In this document: piece after piece, positions 23,959-31,915 of the stretch | How the letters are laid out: every line of letters starts with the position of its first letter | How positions within the stretch are numbered: position 1 is the first letter of the stretch | Assembly: GCF_006438875.1 (NCBI RefSeq) | Contig: NZ_RCZH01000007.1 | Coordinates: 227,479-291,478, forward strand | Reading direction: 5' to 3' | DNA length: 64,000 nt | From: Flavobacterium pectinovorum | GTDB taxonomy: Bacteria; Bacteroidota; Bacteroidia; Flavobacteriales; Flavobacteriaceae | The notes under the pieces: generated by a model | Database searches by the model: none | Told to the model about the DNA's origin: nothing | Seen by the model: only the letters and a program-made list of their open reading frames with translations | Made by a program: the position numbers and the translations under genes

Positions 23959-24357
23959 ATGAGCACACTAGCAAAACCAAATCATATAGGGCGAAAAATT
24001 AGCCGTATTCGTGAACTTCGAGATATGAAACAAGAAGCTTTGGCGCAAGCTTTAGGGACAAACCAACAAGCAGTTTCGGCTATTGAAAACAGTGAAACGA
24101 TAGAAGATGCTAAACTTGTAGAAATTGCAAAAGCGCTTGGTGTAACTGTAGAAGCAATCAAAAATTTCTCAGAAGATGCAGTTATTAATTATTTCAATAC
24201 TATATATGACAATGATTTTAGTCATAGTAATGGAGCAATACAATCAAACAATTGTTCCTTTAATCCATTAGATAAAGTCGTAGAGCTTTACGAACGTTTG
24301 GTTCTTGCTGAAAAAGAAAAAGTTGAATATTTAGAAAAATTACTAAAGGAGAAATAG
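23959..24357 (+). CDS. XRE-family helix-turn-helix regulator, tandem copy 2
   Basis: A 132-residue paralogue of the preceding gene. The first 43 residues differ from copy 1 only at the residue after TNQQ (A instead of T); after residue 75 the linker (VINYFNTIYDNDFSHSNGAI) has diverged, and the C-terminal coiled coil is conserved. The pattern is a tandem duplication with a 450-bp period followed by divergence in the linker. An intrinsic terminator follows 30 bp after the stop. Confidence 0.88.
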   Translation: MSTLAKPNHIGRKISRIRELRDMKQEALAQALGTNQQAVSAIENSETIEDAKLVEIAKALGVTVEAIKNFSEDAVINYFNTIYDNDFSHSNGAIQSNNCSFNPLDKVVELYERLVLAEKEKVEYLEKLLKEK

Positions 24358-24386
24358 TCTTTTAATAAAACATATATCAATAATAA

Positions 24387-24414
24387 GAAAGAGGTCTATA
24401 AGGACCTCTTTTTT
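24387..24414 (+). terminator. Intrinsic terminator after the XRE pair
   Basis: Stem AGAGGTC/GACCTCT with a 6-nt loop and a T run. Confidence 0.85.
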
Positions 24415-24509
24415 GCATTATGAAATTATTGGAATTTGGAATTTATTTAGATGGATATTATAACAATGTTTTTCTTATGTTTGTTGCTTAACCAAAAAAC
24501 ATAATAAAC

Positions 24510-24968
24510 ATGGAAGAAACTTCTGTATTTGAAAAATTTGAGTTGCAGTTAGACCAAACTGCAAGAGACTTTTTGAAAGAAACCGCAAAATGGGCTTATA
24601 TCTTATCGATTATAGGCTATGTAGGAATTGGGCTTATGCTTTTATTAGCTGTTTTTGCAGGAAGTATTTTTTCGTCAATGGGAAGTGCTATGCCGGGAAT
24701 GGGCGGATTGGGCGGTTCTTTTGGAATAATAATGGCATTTGTGTATGTTTTTATTGCAGCTATTTACTTTTTCCCGATCTATTATCTAAATAAATTTGCC
24801 GTAAATGCCAAAAGAGCTTTTAGAGATAACGATTCTGAAGCATTAACCAATGCTTTGGGATATCTAAAATCACACTATAAATTTATTGGTATTCTAATGT
24901 TGGCTATCATGGTATTGTATGGACTTATATTTGTGGTTGCAATTTTGGGCGCTTTGTTAGGAAGATAA
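24510..24968 (+). CDS. DUF5362-like membrane protein
   Basis: A 152-residue protein with three predicted membrane helices (about 29-52, 72-92 and 128-150). A Gly/Met-rich loop (MGSAMPGMGGLGGS) lies between helices 1 and 2. A conserved cytoplasmic-looking stretch KFAVNAKRAFRDNDSEALTNALGYLKSHYKF, here split as KFAVNAKRAFRDND and EALTNALGYLKSHYKF, is typical of DUF5362. No function is assigned to the family. It is a single gene between terminators. Confidence 0.72.
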   Translation: MEETSVFEKFELQLDQTARDFLKETAKWAYILSIIGYVGIGLMLLLAVFAGSIFSSMGSAMPGMGGLGGSFGIIMAFVYVFIAAIYFFPIYYLNKFAVNAKRAFRDNDSEALTNALGYLKSHYKFIGILMLAIMVLYGLIFVVAILGALLGR

Positions 24969-25011
24969 ATTAAGAGACAATGTGTTTTTGAAATCAAAGA
25001 TTTATATAACA

Positions 25012-25044
25012 AAAAGAGGTTGCCTGTTTTCAGGCAACCTCTTT
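25012..25044. terminator. Bidirectional terminator between DUF5362 and HMG-CoA reductase
   Basis: A strong 15-bp stem, AAAGAGGTTGCCTG with its complement CAGGCAACCTCTTT, flanked by A and T runs. It serves both convergent genes. Confidence 0.85.
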
Positions 25045-25122
25045 TCGCATAAATAGGATTAATTCTTTATGTCGAATGATTTTTTTAATTTGATATTTGT
25101 TTAGTGTATTTTGGAAGGAATA

Positions 25123-26382
25123 TTATCGTCCAAATTTTTGATGGGCAGCTGTAAATTGTCCCGCTGACATGGCTGCCATAATTGAAATTTCACCTGTTAA
25201 ACATAAGGCAATTGCAATTTCGGCAAGTTTACCGCTTTTTCCCGGACCGTAACAATCTATTAATTGTAAGCATTCTTTTTGTGTGGGAAAAGAGGTTCCG
25301 CCGCCAACTGTTCCTACAATTATATTAGGCATTGTGATTGCGCAATATAAATCTCCATTATCATCGATTTCTATTCTCGTAATAGCAGTAGAAGCTTCAC
25401 CTGTACAAGCTACGTCTTGTCCGCAGGCAATAAATAAAGCGGCAATAGCATTGGCTGGATGCATACCGGTACCTATACTGCCACATTTTACAGCTCCTGA
25501 AACATTTATTCTCCATTGCCGATATAATAGTTGCGGAGTTGTTTTCAATACAGATTGGACAACTTCTTTTAGTAATGTAATTTCGGCAGTTATTTTTCTT
25601 CCTCTAACGCGCTTGGTTAATGAAGTTGCTTTTTTATCTCCGGAAGTATTACCTTCGATAGTCCAGAAAACTGGCTCAACGGGACAGTTGGCTACGATGT
25701 ACTTGCATATTTTATCAGTACATATAGTAGTCATGTTTTGACCTGACGCATCACCTGATGTATATTCGAATTTTATGATAAGAATATTTCCTTCTATATT
25801 TATACCTACATCATTTAGTATTGCATAATTACTGGACTCTCGGGTTATTGTAGCAAAAGTTTCTTTGTGTTCCAGAACCCACGATACAAATTTTCCAAGA
25901 TCAATTAGGTTTTTAAATTTAAAAGTAGGTGTTCTTTGTAAGCCTTCTTGCAGAGTGATAACAGTAATTGCTCCGGATTCTCTACAGGCTTTTGCGCCTC
26001 TACTGTAGGATGCAAGCAGAGTTCCTTCAGTAGTAGCCATAGGAACATAGAAAATTCCCTGAGCGTTACTGCCATTAATTACTAATGGCCCGATAATTCC
26101 GGTGGGAATTTGGCTCATTCCTATATAGTTTTCAATATTGCCTTTTAGGCTTTCATTATCGTCAAATATTTTATCTCCGGCTAGATAATCAACATTTGTT
26201 TTTAATTGTTGTCGAATAAAATTTAAACGCAATTTTTGACCATTTAAGGTGTACGGATCCTGTAAAGGAATTTTTTGTGATTCTAAAATAGGTTTAGAAT
26301 GGTATGATTCTATTTTTTCGATCGTAGAGGAATCGATAAAATCATACTTTGCACGACTGATAATGCTAGGTGGATTCTTCAT
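25123..26382 (-). CDS. Hydroxymethylglutaryl-CoA reductase
   Basis: A 419-residue soluble enzyme that reduces HMG-CoA to mevalonate with NADPH. The catalytic Glu is in ATTEGTLLASYSRG, the Lys in SGDKKAT, and the Asp in GQDVACTGEAS. The His near the C-terminus (AAHQKFG) is the fourth catalytic residue. The dimerisation motif ENYIGMSQIPTG matches class I enzymes. It supplies the mevalonate pathway, which ends at Idi (18.9 kb). It is a single gene with terminators on both sides. Confidence 0.93.
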   Translation of the reverse strand: MKNPPSIISRAKYDFIDSSTIEKIESYHSKPILESQKIPLQDPYTLNGQKLRLNFIRQQLKTNVDYLAGDKIFDDNESLKGNIENYIGMSQIPTGIIGPLVINGSNAQGIFYVPMATTEGTLLASYSRGAKACRESGAITVITLQEGLQRTPTFKFKNLIDLGKFVSWVLEHKETFATITRESSNYAILNDVGINIEGNILIIKFEYTSGDASGQNMTTICTDKICKYIVANCPVEPVFWTIEGNTSGDKKATSLTKRVRGRKITAEITLLKEVVQSVLKTTPQLLYRQWRINVSGAVKCGSIGTGMHPANAIAALFIACGQDVACTGEASTAITRIEIDDNGDLYCAITMPNIIVGTVGGGTSFPTQKECLQLIDCYGPGKSGKLAEIAIALCLTGEISIMAAMSAGQFTAAHQKFGR

Positions 26383-26520
26383 AAGATTATTGTTTTATGA
26401 AGCTAAGTTATTACAAATAAAAATTGTATTGCTGAAATTTCTGACGTTTTTAATCGGAATTATCTAAGTGTCAATATTTTGTGGTTTTAATGTCAATATT
26501 TTAAAAAATGGGCAATAAAA

Positions 26521-26548
26521 AATCCTGTTCTAATAATAAAACAGGATT
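26521..26548 (-). terminator. Intrinsic terminator of the DUF4369 gene
   Basis: Stem AATCCTGTT/AACAGGATT; the minus strand continues with a T run. It lies 67 bp after the stop. Confidence 0.8.
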
Positions 26549-26614
26549 AATGTATTTATGACACTACAACTTTTTGGGTTTAAGTTGTTGGTTTTTAGTA
26601 TTGTATGTTATTTT

Positions 26615-27325
26615 TTATTGCTGTTTTTTAAGGTCGGCAATGTATTTTGTTAGCTTTTTTCCATAAAGTGATTGAGCTACTTTTGGAGTCATTGATTTTT
26701 CAATAGTATCAAGAAATTTGATGTTAATGTCATAAATTTCCGCTAAAGCAATATAAGGTGCTATTTCGTGATCTTTGTTATTGATAGCAAAGTTTGTAGC
26801 ATATAGATATTTTCTTTTGATATTTGAAGATTGTTTTGCGTCAATACTATCAACCGCTTTTTGATCTTGTCTTTTTAAAGCTTTAAATCTTGGTTCAACC
26901 AAAGAAAGATTTTCATCAATAAAACGAGAATTTATTTTTTGATATTGCTCGTACAATTCCTGATTTTTAGATCCTGTGATTTTAGCACTGGAAATAAAAT
27001 TGTCCAAATTAGTATCAATGTTGATGTTTCCTGCCTCTGCAAAAAATAAGATGTTATTGTCTAACGAATTGGTTACTCCGCGATCCAGGAATAAATACAG
27101 CATTTCAGGAGATTTTAATTTTATATCGCTTTCAAAGGCTGAATTTCCGTCGATTTTGATGCTGTCAATAGCAACAAGAGAAGTGTCAACAATTCTCTGA
27201 ATATATAAAGTTCCTTTTTTTAATCCTTTTATATTTCCGGTAATATGTAAGTTGTCAGCCGATTCTTTTTTGCTACAAGATGCTAATACAGCGAGAGTAA
27301 CAAAGGCAATAATTGATTTTTTCAT
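26615..27325 (-). CDS. DUF4369-like lipoprotein
   Basis: A 236-residue lipoprotein: MKKSIIAFVTLAVLASC has a lipobox with Cys at residue 17. The first domain (about 25-120) is of the DUF4369 type (ITGNIKGLKKGTLYIQR, then ALDSIKIDG-like VAIDSIKIDGNSAFE), which in other Bacteroidetes precedes a thioredoxin domain. Here the second half is helical and has no CxxC, so it is a thioredoxin-less member. The start is the ATG at 27325; the open frame extends 24 codons upstream without a signal-like sequence. Confidence 0.78.
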   Translation of the reverse strand: MKKSIIAFVTLAVLASCSKKESADNLHITGNIKGLKKGTLYIQRIVDTSLVAIDSIKIDGNSAFESDIKLKSPEMLYLFLDRGVTNSLDNNILFFAEAGNINIDTNLDNFISSAKITGSKNQELYEQYQKINSRFIDENLSLVEPRFKALKRQDQKAVDSIDAKQSSNIKRKYLYATNFAINNKDHEIAPYIALAEIYDINIKFLDTIEKSMTPKVAQSLYGKKLTKYIADLKKQQ

Positions 27326-27400
27326 TGGGTTTTTAGATTTTGCTGCAAAATAAAGAAAATAGTTTGAATGTATAGAAGTAGATGTTAAATTTTGCAAAAA

Positions 27401-27434
27401 ATAAATCCCAATCTATTTTTAAATTGGGATTTAT
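27401..27434 (-). terminator. Intrinsic terminator of the lipoprotein gene at 27458
   Basis: Perfect 12-bp stem ATAAATCCCAAT/ATTGGGATTTAT followed by a T run on the minus strand. Confidence 0.85.
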
Positions 27435-27457
27435 GTTATTTATAGAAGAAAATTCTG

Positions 27458-28285
27458 TTACATTCCTAAATTGTATACAGTTCCATTTTCGTGAGTATAG
27501 GTGTATTTGCTATCACAATCGTTGTTTCCAAAATCAACAACTCCGTTTAAAAATCCTCCCTGAACTTTTAGTTTTCCTTTAGAAACAAACATACAAGAAT
27601 ATTTCTTTACCAATGTTTCCAGAACGGTCAATGTTAAAGTTCCTCCTTTTTCAGAAGTTACAGTGTGATTTCCGTCAATCATTTCATATACATTATCATC
27701 TAATAAAAAAGGAGTATCAACACCTGCAGTCTGTTTTATAGTGTGTATGCCAGAATTTGTAAAGATTCTTCCCTGTGTATCGGTAAGTTTTCCATTCGTT
27801 ACTTTTCTAGTCCATTGTGGTACAGTTGGAACGGTTGTAGTGTTGGTGTATTCAATAGTTCCTTCCAGTTTTAATCCATTGATCGAATAGTCAATTCTTT
27901 CGATTGTCATTTTACTTCCGGTAGTAGTTACAGGACCGGTAAGTGTAATTTTTAATTTTCCTTTTCGTGTAAGTTGGTTGGTTGTACAGCCTGCAGTTCC
28001 AAAATCTACAGTAAATACTTTTGGGTAAGTATCTGTTGTTGGAGATACTGTGATTGTAGCGCAAATTCCTGCTGGTGGAGTTTCGGTTGTTTTTCCGGTT
28101 GAAGCAGTTGGTGTTGTTACAAGTAATCCTGTGCTAATGTCCATTTCGTTTGCGGCGTCAATCGCAACAGAGGCTCCAACTGCGGTTACATCCGTTTGTT
28201 CAACAACGCTGTCATTGTTAGAACAAGAAATATAAGTTAGTGCTGTTGCACAAACTGCTAGAAATAAAAAGATTGGTTTTTTCAT
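27458..28285 (-). CDS. Lipoprotein of unknown function
   Basis: A 275-residue lipoprotein (lipobox LTYISC, Cys at residue 21). A Thr-rich linker (about 50-70) precedes a beta-rich domain with motifs TVDFGTAGCTT, RKGKLKITLTG and GTIEYTNTT. The repeated Gly/Thr-rich strands and the three conserved-looking cysteines (CATI, AGCTT, NDCDSKYT) suggest a secreted beta-sandwich. I do not recognise a named family. It stands between terminators and is probably transcribed alone. Confidence 0.8.
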   Translation of the reverse strand: MKKPIFLFLAVCATALTYISCSNNDSVVEQTDVTAVGASVAIDAANEMDISTGLLVTTPTASTGKTTETPPAGICATITVSPTTDTYPKVFTVDFGTAGCTTNQLTRKGKLKITLTGPVTTTGSKMTIERIDYSINGLKLEGTIEYTNTTTVPTVPQWTRKVTNGKLTDTQGRIFTNSGIHTIKQTAGVDTPFLLDDNVYEMIDGNHTVTSEKGGTLTLTVLETLVKKYSCMFVSKGKLKVQGGFLNGVVDFGNNDCDSKYTYTHENGTVYNLGM

Positions 28286-28350
28286 AATGGTTTTTGTTTA
28301 TGTTAGATAAAAGGCATTTCAAATGTAGCAAAAAAAATGAATTGCAATAA

Positions 28351-28381
28351 AAAAATCCTATCAGCTAAACTGATAGGATTT
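28351..28381 (-). terminator. Distal htpG terminator (second of two)
   Basis: Stem AATCCTATCAG/CTGATAGGATT with a minus-strand T run. Confidence 0.75.
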
Positions 28382-28430
28382 TACAGCATATTTTTATTTT
28401 TTAATGTTTCATTCACTTTTGCAGTAAAAC

Positions 28431-28464
28431 AAAAAGTCCCGTAAGTTAAACTTACAGGACTTTT
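28431..28464 (-). terminator. Proximal htpG terminator (first of two)
   Basis: Stem AAAAAGTCC-GTAAG / CTTAC-GGACTTTTT, 30 bp after the htpG stop. Two intrinsic terminators in tandem follow this gene. Confidence 0.8.
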
Positions 28465-28494
28465 TAATAGTATAGACTTATACAGTCGGAAATC

Positions 28495-30393
28495 TTATTT
28501 AATCATTTCAAAACTTCTTTTTACAAAAGCAGTCAAAGCTTCCCCTTTTAATAGGTTTTGCGATAATTTTGCTAAGTCTAAAGCTTGTTTTACCAAATGT
28601 TCCTGATGTGTTTTGTCTTCAGTATTTAAAATGTTTGTTGCCAAATCAGAATTGGTATTTACAACCAAGTTATACATTTCAGGCATATTTCCCATTCCAA
28701 ACATTCCGCCACCGCCAGACTGACTCATTTCTTTCATTCTACGCATAAATTCCGGTTGCGTGATAATGAACGGAGCAGCTTGACTATCCATAGCTTCCAA
28801 TTGTACAGAATATGCTTTTGGAATATAAGCTTCTAATGAAGTTTTTAAAATTTCTTTTTCTTCATCAGATAATTTAGAAATCGTGTTTTCATCTTTTTTG
28901 ATTAAATTATCAACATGATCAGAATCTACACGAACAAAAGTTACATCTTTATTATCACCTTCGATTTTTTGAATCAAGTGCGAGATAATTGGTGAATCTA
29001 AAAGTAAAACTTCGTATCCTTTTTCTTTTGCTGTTTCAATATAAGAGTGTTGTGCATCTTTGTTTCCAGCATAAAGAACAACCAATTTTCCGTCTTTATC
29101 TGTTTGATTGTCTTTTAACTTCTCTTTTAATTCTTCAAGAGTAAAGTACGTATCGTCAACTGTTGGATATAATACAAACGCACCAGCTTTTTCGTAGAAT
29201 TTATCCTCAGAAAGCATTCCGTATTCCAGAACGATTTTAATATCATTCCATTTAGCTTCAAAATCAGCACGGTTTTCGTTGAATAAAGCTTTTAGTTTAT
29301 CAGCAACTTTACGAGTGATATAGTTAGATATTTTCTTAACCGCACCATCAGCTTGTAAACCGGAACGAGAAACATTCAAAGGAATATCAGGAGAATCAAT
29401 TACACCTTTTAGCATAGTCAAAAATTCAGGTACAATTCCTTCTACGTTATCTGTAACGTAAACCTGATTTTGGTACAATTGAATTTTGTCTTTCTGAATT
29501 TGCATGTCTGAACCTAACTTAGGGAAATACAAAATTCCGGTTAAGTTAAACGGATAATCTACATTTAAATGAATGTGGAATAATGGATCTTCAAATTGCA
29601 TTGGATACAATTCTCTGTAGAAACTTTTATAATCTTCATCAGATAATTCAGTTGGCTGTTTCGTCCAGGCTGGATTAGGGTTGTTGATGATATTGTCAAC
29701 TTCAACTTCTGTAAAAATATTATCTACATCTTCGGGAGCAACTTCTTCACCCTTTTTTTGCTCAATTTTTTCTTTTTTTGTTCCGAATTTAATTGGAATA
29801 GGCATAAACTTATTATACTTATTCAATAATCCACTGATTTTAGAATCTTCTAAAAATTCAAGAGAATCTTCGGCAATATGCAAGATGATTTCTGTACCAC
29901 GTGAAGTTTTGTCAGCAGGCTCTAAAGTAAATTCAGGGCTTCCGTCACAGGTCCAATGTGCAGCTGGCTCATCTTTGTATGATTTTGTAATGATTTCTAC
30001 TTTCTCTGCAACCATAAATGCAGAATAAAAACCAAGACCAAAATGACCAATAATTCCAGAATCTTTAGCAGAATCTTTGTATTTGTCAAGGAATTCTTCG
30101 GCTCCTGAAAAAGCAACCTGATTGATGTATTTTTCAACTTCATCAGCTGTCATACCTAAACCTTGGTCAATGATGTGGATTTTTTTTCCTTCCTTATCAA
30201 TTTTGATTTCGATTATCGGATTTCCGAATTCTACTTTAGCTTCGCCAATACTAATTAGGTGTTTTAATTTTAAAGTAGCATCAGTTCCGTTTGAAATTAG
30301 CTCACGCAAGAAAATTTCGTGATCGCTATACAAGAACTTTTTGATTAAGGGAAAGATGTTTTCTACCGAAACATTAATTTTACCTGTTGTCAT
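28495..30393 (-). CDS. htpG: Molecular chaperone HtpG (Hsp90)
   Basis: A 632-residue dimeric ATP-dependent chaperone. The N-terminal GHKL ATPase has LRELISNGTDATLK (one residue off the usual NASDA), DQGLGMTADEV and GHFGLGFYSAFMV. The middle domain contains the catalytic Arg loop (NVSRSGLQ). The C-terminal dimerisation domain ends without the eukaryotic MEEVD tail. A Gly-rich insertion (SQSGGGGMFGMGNMP) in the C-terminal domain matches Bacteroidetes HtpG. Single gene, with two terminators downstream. Confidence 0.95.
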   Translation of the reverse strand: MTTGKINVSVENIFPLIKKFLYSDHEIFLRELISNGTDATLKLKHLISIGEAKVEFGNPIIEIKIDKEGKKIHIIDQGLGMTADEVEKYINQVAFSGAEEFLDKYKDSAKDSGIIGHFGLGFYSAFMVAEKVEIITKSYKDEPAAHWTCDGSPEFTLEPADKTSRGTEIILHIAEDSLEFLEDSKISGLLNKYNKFMPIPIKFGTKKEKIEQKKGEEVAPEDVDNIFTEVEVDNIINNPNPAWTKQPTELSDEDYKSFYRELYPMQFEDPLFHIHLNVDYPFNLTGILYFPKLGSDMQIQKDKIQLYQNQVYVTDNVEGIVPEFLTMLKGVIDSPDIPLNVSRSGLQADGAVKKISNYITRKVADKLKALFNENRADFEAKWNDIKIVLEYGMLSEDKFYEKAGAFVLYPTVDDTYFTLEELKEKLKDNQTDKDGKLVVLYAGNKDAQHSYIETAKEKGYEVLLLDSPIISHLIQKIEGDNKDVTFVRVDSDHVDNLIKKDENTISKLSDEEKEILKTSLEAYIPKAYSVQLEAMDSQAAPFIITQPEFMRRMKEMSQSGGGGMFGMGNMPEMYNLVVNTNSDLATNILNTEDKTHQEHLVKQALDLAKLSQNLLKGEALTAFVKRSFEMIK

Positions 30394-30537
30394 ATTTATT
30401 TTAATTTTTAGTTTAATGTGATGATACTCATTTCTTCAAATAGAATACCAATTGTTTTTTGGGTGACAAAATGGCGTAAGTGTTAATTTTGAAAGAAAAT
30501 AATTAGATTTTGGAACCCAAGATATTCCTATGAATTG

Positions 30538-30545
30538 TATCTTTG
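30538..30545 (+). promoter_or_regulatory. -7 box for the lipocalin-like lipoprotein
   Basis: Perfect TATCTTTG. It overlaps the artificial upstream TTG start of the longest frame and lies 43 bp before the ATG at 30589. Confidence 0.55.
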
Positions 30546-30588
30546 TGGTATAATGATTGTTAAACGTGTCAGTATTAACTTAAAAAAA

Positions 30589-31101
30589 ATGTACAAAATG
30601 AAGAAAGTTATTTTCATTTGCATGATCGCCACGATGTTTTTCGCGTGTAAATCAGCTTCGTCTACAACAGCTTCAACTGAAGCAACTACGCTATCGACTA
30701 AACTTGACAGACCTACTCAAGTAGCGCTTAAAGGAAATTGGGTGTTAACCAATGTTTCTTACCCTGGTTCTGAATACATCAAAGTAAATTCTTTTGATCT
30801 TGCAGATTCTAAATGTTTTATTGGAAGTACATGGAACTTTATTTCAAATAATAATAAAGGGACTATGACTCTGACTGCGCCAAGTTGTACCGCTTTTACT
30901 TCTCCAATTGTTTGGAGTATAAACAATCAGGGGCTTTTAGTACTTAAAATTGTAGATCCGGGATTGAAATCCAAAAATGTAAAATCAGGATATTTACTTA
31001 AAGTTGCCGGATTATCAGATAATTCATTTCAGTTAATCGACAATATTAATGTTGGTGGACAAGTTAAGGATGTAACTTACCAATTTCAAAGAGCTAATTA
31101 A
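30589..31101 (+). CDS. Lipocalin-like lipoprotein
   Basis: A 170-residue lipoprotein. MYKMKKVIFICMIATMFFAC gives a lipobox Cys at residue 20 (start could also be the ATG at 30598). After a Ser/Thr linker, GNWVLTNVSYPG, STWNFISNNNKGTMTL and SFQLIDNINVGG fit a small lipocalin-type barrel. The family is common in Flavobacteriaceae, often next to an OmpA lipoprotein as here. It lies 16 bp before the OmpA gene, so the two probably form an envelope operon. The ligand is unknown. Confidence 0.75.
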   Translation: MYKMKKVIFICMIATMFFACKSASSTTASTEATTLSTKLDRPTQVALKGNWVLTNVSYPGSEYIKVNSFDLADSKCFIGSTWNFISNNNKGTMTLTAPSCTAFTSPIVWSINNQGLLVLKIVDPGLKSKNVKSGYLLKVAGLSDNSFQLIDNINVGGQVKDVTYQFQRAN

Positions 31102-31117
31102 TATAAAAATATATAAG

Positions 31118-31810
31118 ATGAGAAAGATATCAGTTTTAGGTTTAAGCAGTTTACTTGTATTAAGTAGCTTTTTTATAAGTTGCGATTCGGTAAAGAACGC
31201 AAATAATACACAAAAAGGTGCTGGGATAGGAGTTGCTGCAGGTGCTCTTATTGGAGGTATTTTAGGAAATAATTTAGGTGGACATAATGCTGCTTTAGGT
31301 GCTGCAATTGGTGCTGCCGTTGGTGGTGGAACCGGTGCGCTTATTGGAAACAAAATGGACAAGCAAGCCCGTGAAATCGATCAGGCTTTACCTGGAGCTT
31401 CTGTAGAAAGAGTAGGGGAAGGAATTCACTTAACATTAAATGAAAATTCTGTTCGTTTTGATACTAATAAATCAACTTTGACTTCTACAGCAAAAGCAAA
31501 TTTAGATAAATTAGTTCCTGTATTTAACGAGTACGGAGATACTGATATTCAAATTTTTGGTTATACTGATAATACAGGAAAACCAGAATATAACCTGACA
31601 CTTTCAGGACAAAGAGCTGCTTCTGTTCAGGCTTATTTAGTTTCAAAAGGATTAAAATCAAGCCGTTTCAAAACTTCTGGTTTAGGAATCGCTGATCCAA
31701 TTGCAACAAATGATACTCCGGAAGGAAAAGCACAAAACCGTCGTGTAGAGTTTTCAATTACTGCAAATGACAAAATGGTAAATGATGCTAAAGCACAATC
31801 TGGAAAATAA
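31118..31810 (+). CDS. OmpA-family lipoprotein with glycine-zipper segment
   Basis: A 230-residue outer-membrane lipoprotein (LSSFFISC, Cys at residue 22). Residues 32-82 form a glycine-zipper region (GAGIGVAAGALIGGILGNNLGG, in pieces GAGIGVAAGAL and IGGILGNNLGG, then AIGAAVGGGTGALIG). The C-terminal OmpA domain (about 105-215) binds diaminopimelate in peptidoglycan, shown by NSVRFDTNKSTL, FGYTDNTG and NLTLSGQRA. The zipper-plus-OmpA order resembles YiaD/Pal-like anchors. It ties the outer membrane to the wall. Confidence 0.9.
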   Translation: MRKISVLGLSSLLVLSSFFISCDSVKNANNTQKGAGIGVAAGALIGGILGNNLGGHNAALGAAIGAAVGGGTGALIGNKMDKQAREIDQALPGASVERVGEGIHLTLNENSVRFDTNKSTLTSTAKANLDKLVPVFNEYGDTDIQIFGYTDNTGKPEYNLTLSGQRAASVQAYLVSKGLKSSRFKTSGLGIADPIATNDTPEGKAQNRRVEFSITANDKMVNDAKAQSGK

Positions 31811-31835
31811 GTTTTCAAACGCAATAAAATTTCTT

Positions 31836-31867
31836 AAAAGCTGTTTCGTAATTGAAGCAGCTTTTTT
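31836..31867 (+). terminator. Intrinsic terminator after the OmpA gene
   Basis: Stem AAAAGCTG-TTC / GAA-CAGCTTTT followed by T residues. The same T run provides the TTTG (31866-31869) for the next promoter. Confidence 0.75.
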
Positions 31868-31897
31868 TGACTTTAGAAATTAAACATTGTAAATTTG
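31866..31897 (+). promoter_or_regulatory. Promoter of the ABC ATPase gene
   Basis: TTTG at 31866-31869 and TAAATTTG at 31890-31897, 20 nt apart. The TTG at 31895 in the -7 box would extend the frame, but the ATG at 31916 is the likely start. Confidence 0.6.
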
Positions 31898-31915
31898 GAC
31901 TTTCAAATACAACCC

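Noticed and set aside
25283..25741. 152-codon open frame antisense to HMG-CoA reductase
   Set aside because: It mirrors a well-conserved enzyme frame on the other strand and has no promoter or family features.
26382..26614. A further gene in the gap beside HMG-CoA reductase (26249-26467 open frame)
   Set aside because: It overlaps the HMG-CoA reductase start on the other strand, and the rest of the gap holds only an intrinsic terminator.
31033..31362. 109-codon Pro/Ala-rich frame antisense to the lipoprotein/OmpA genes
   Set aside because: The Pro/Ala content is the complement of the glycine zipper codons.
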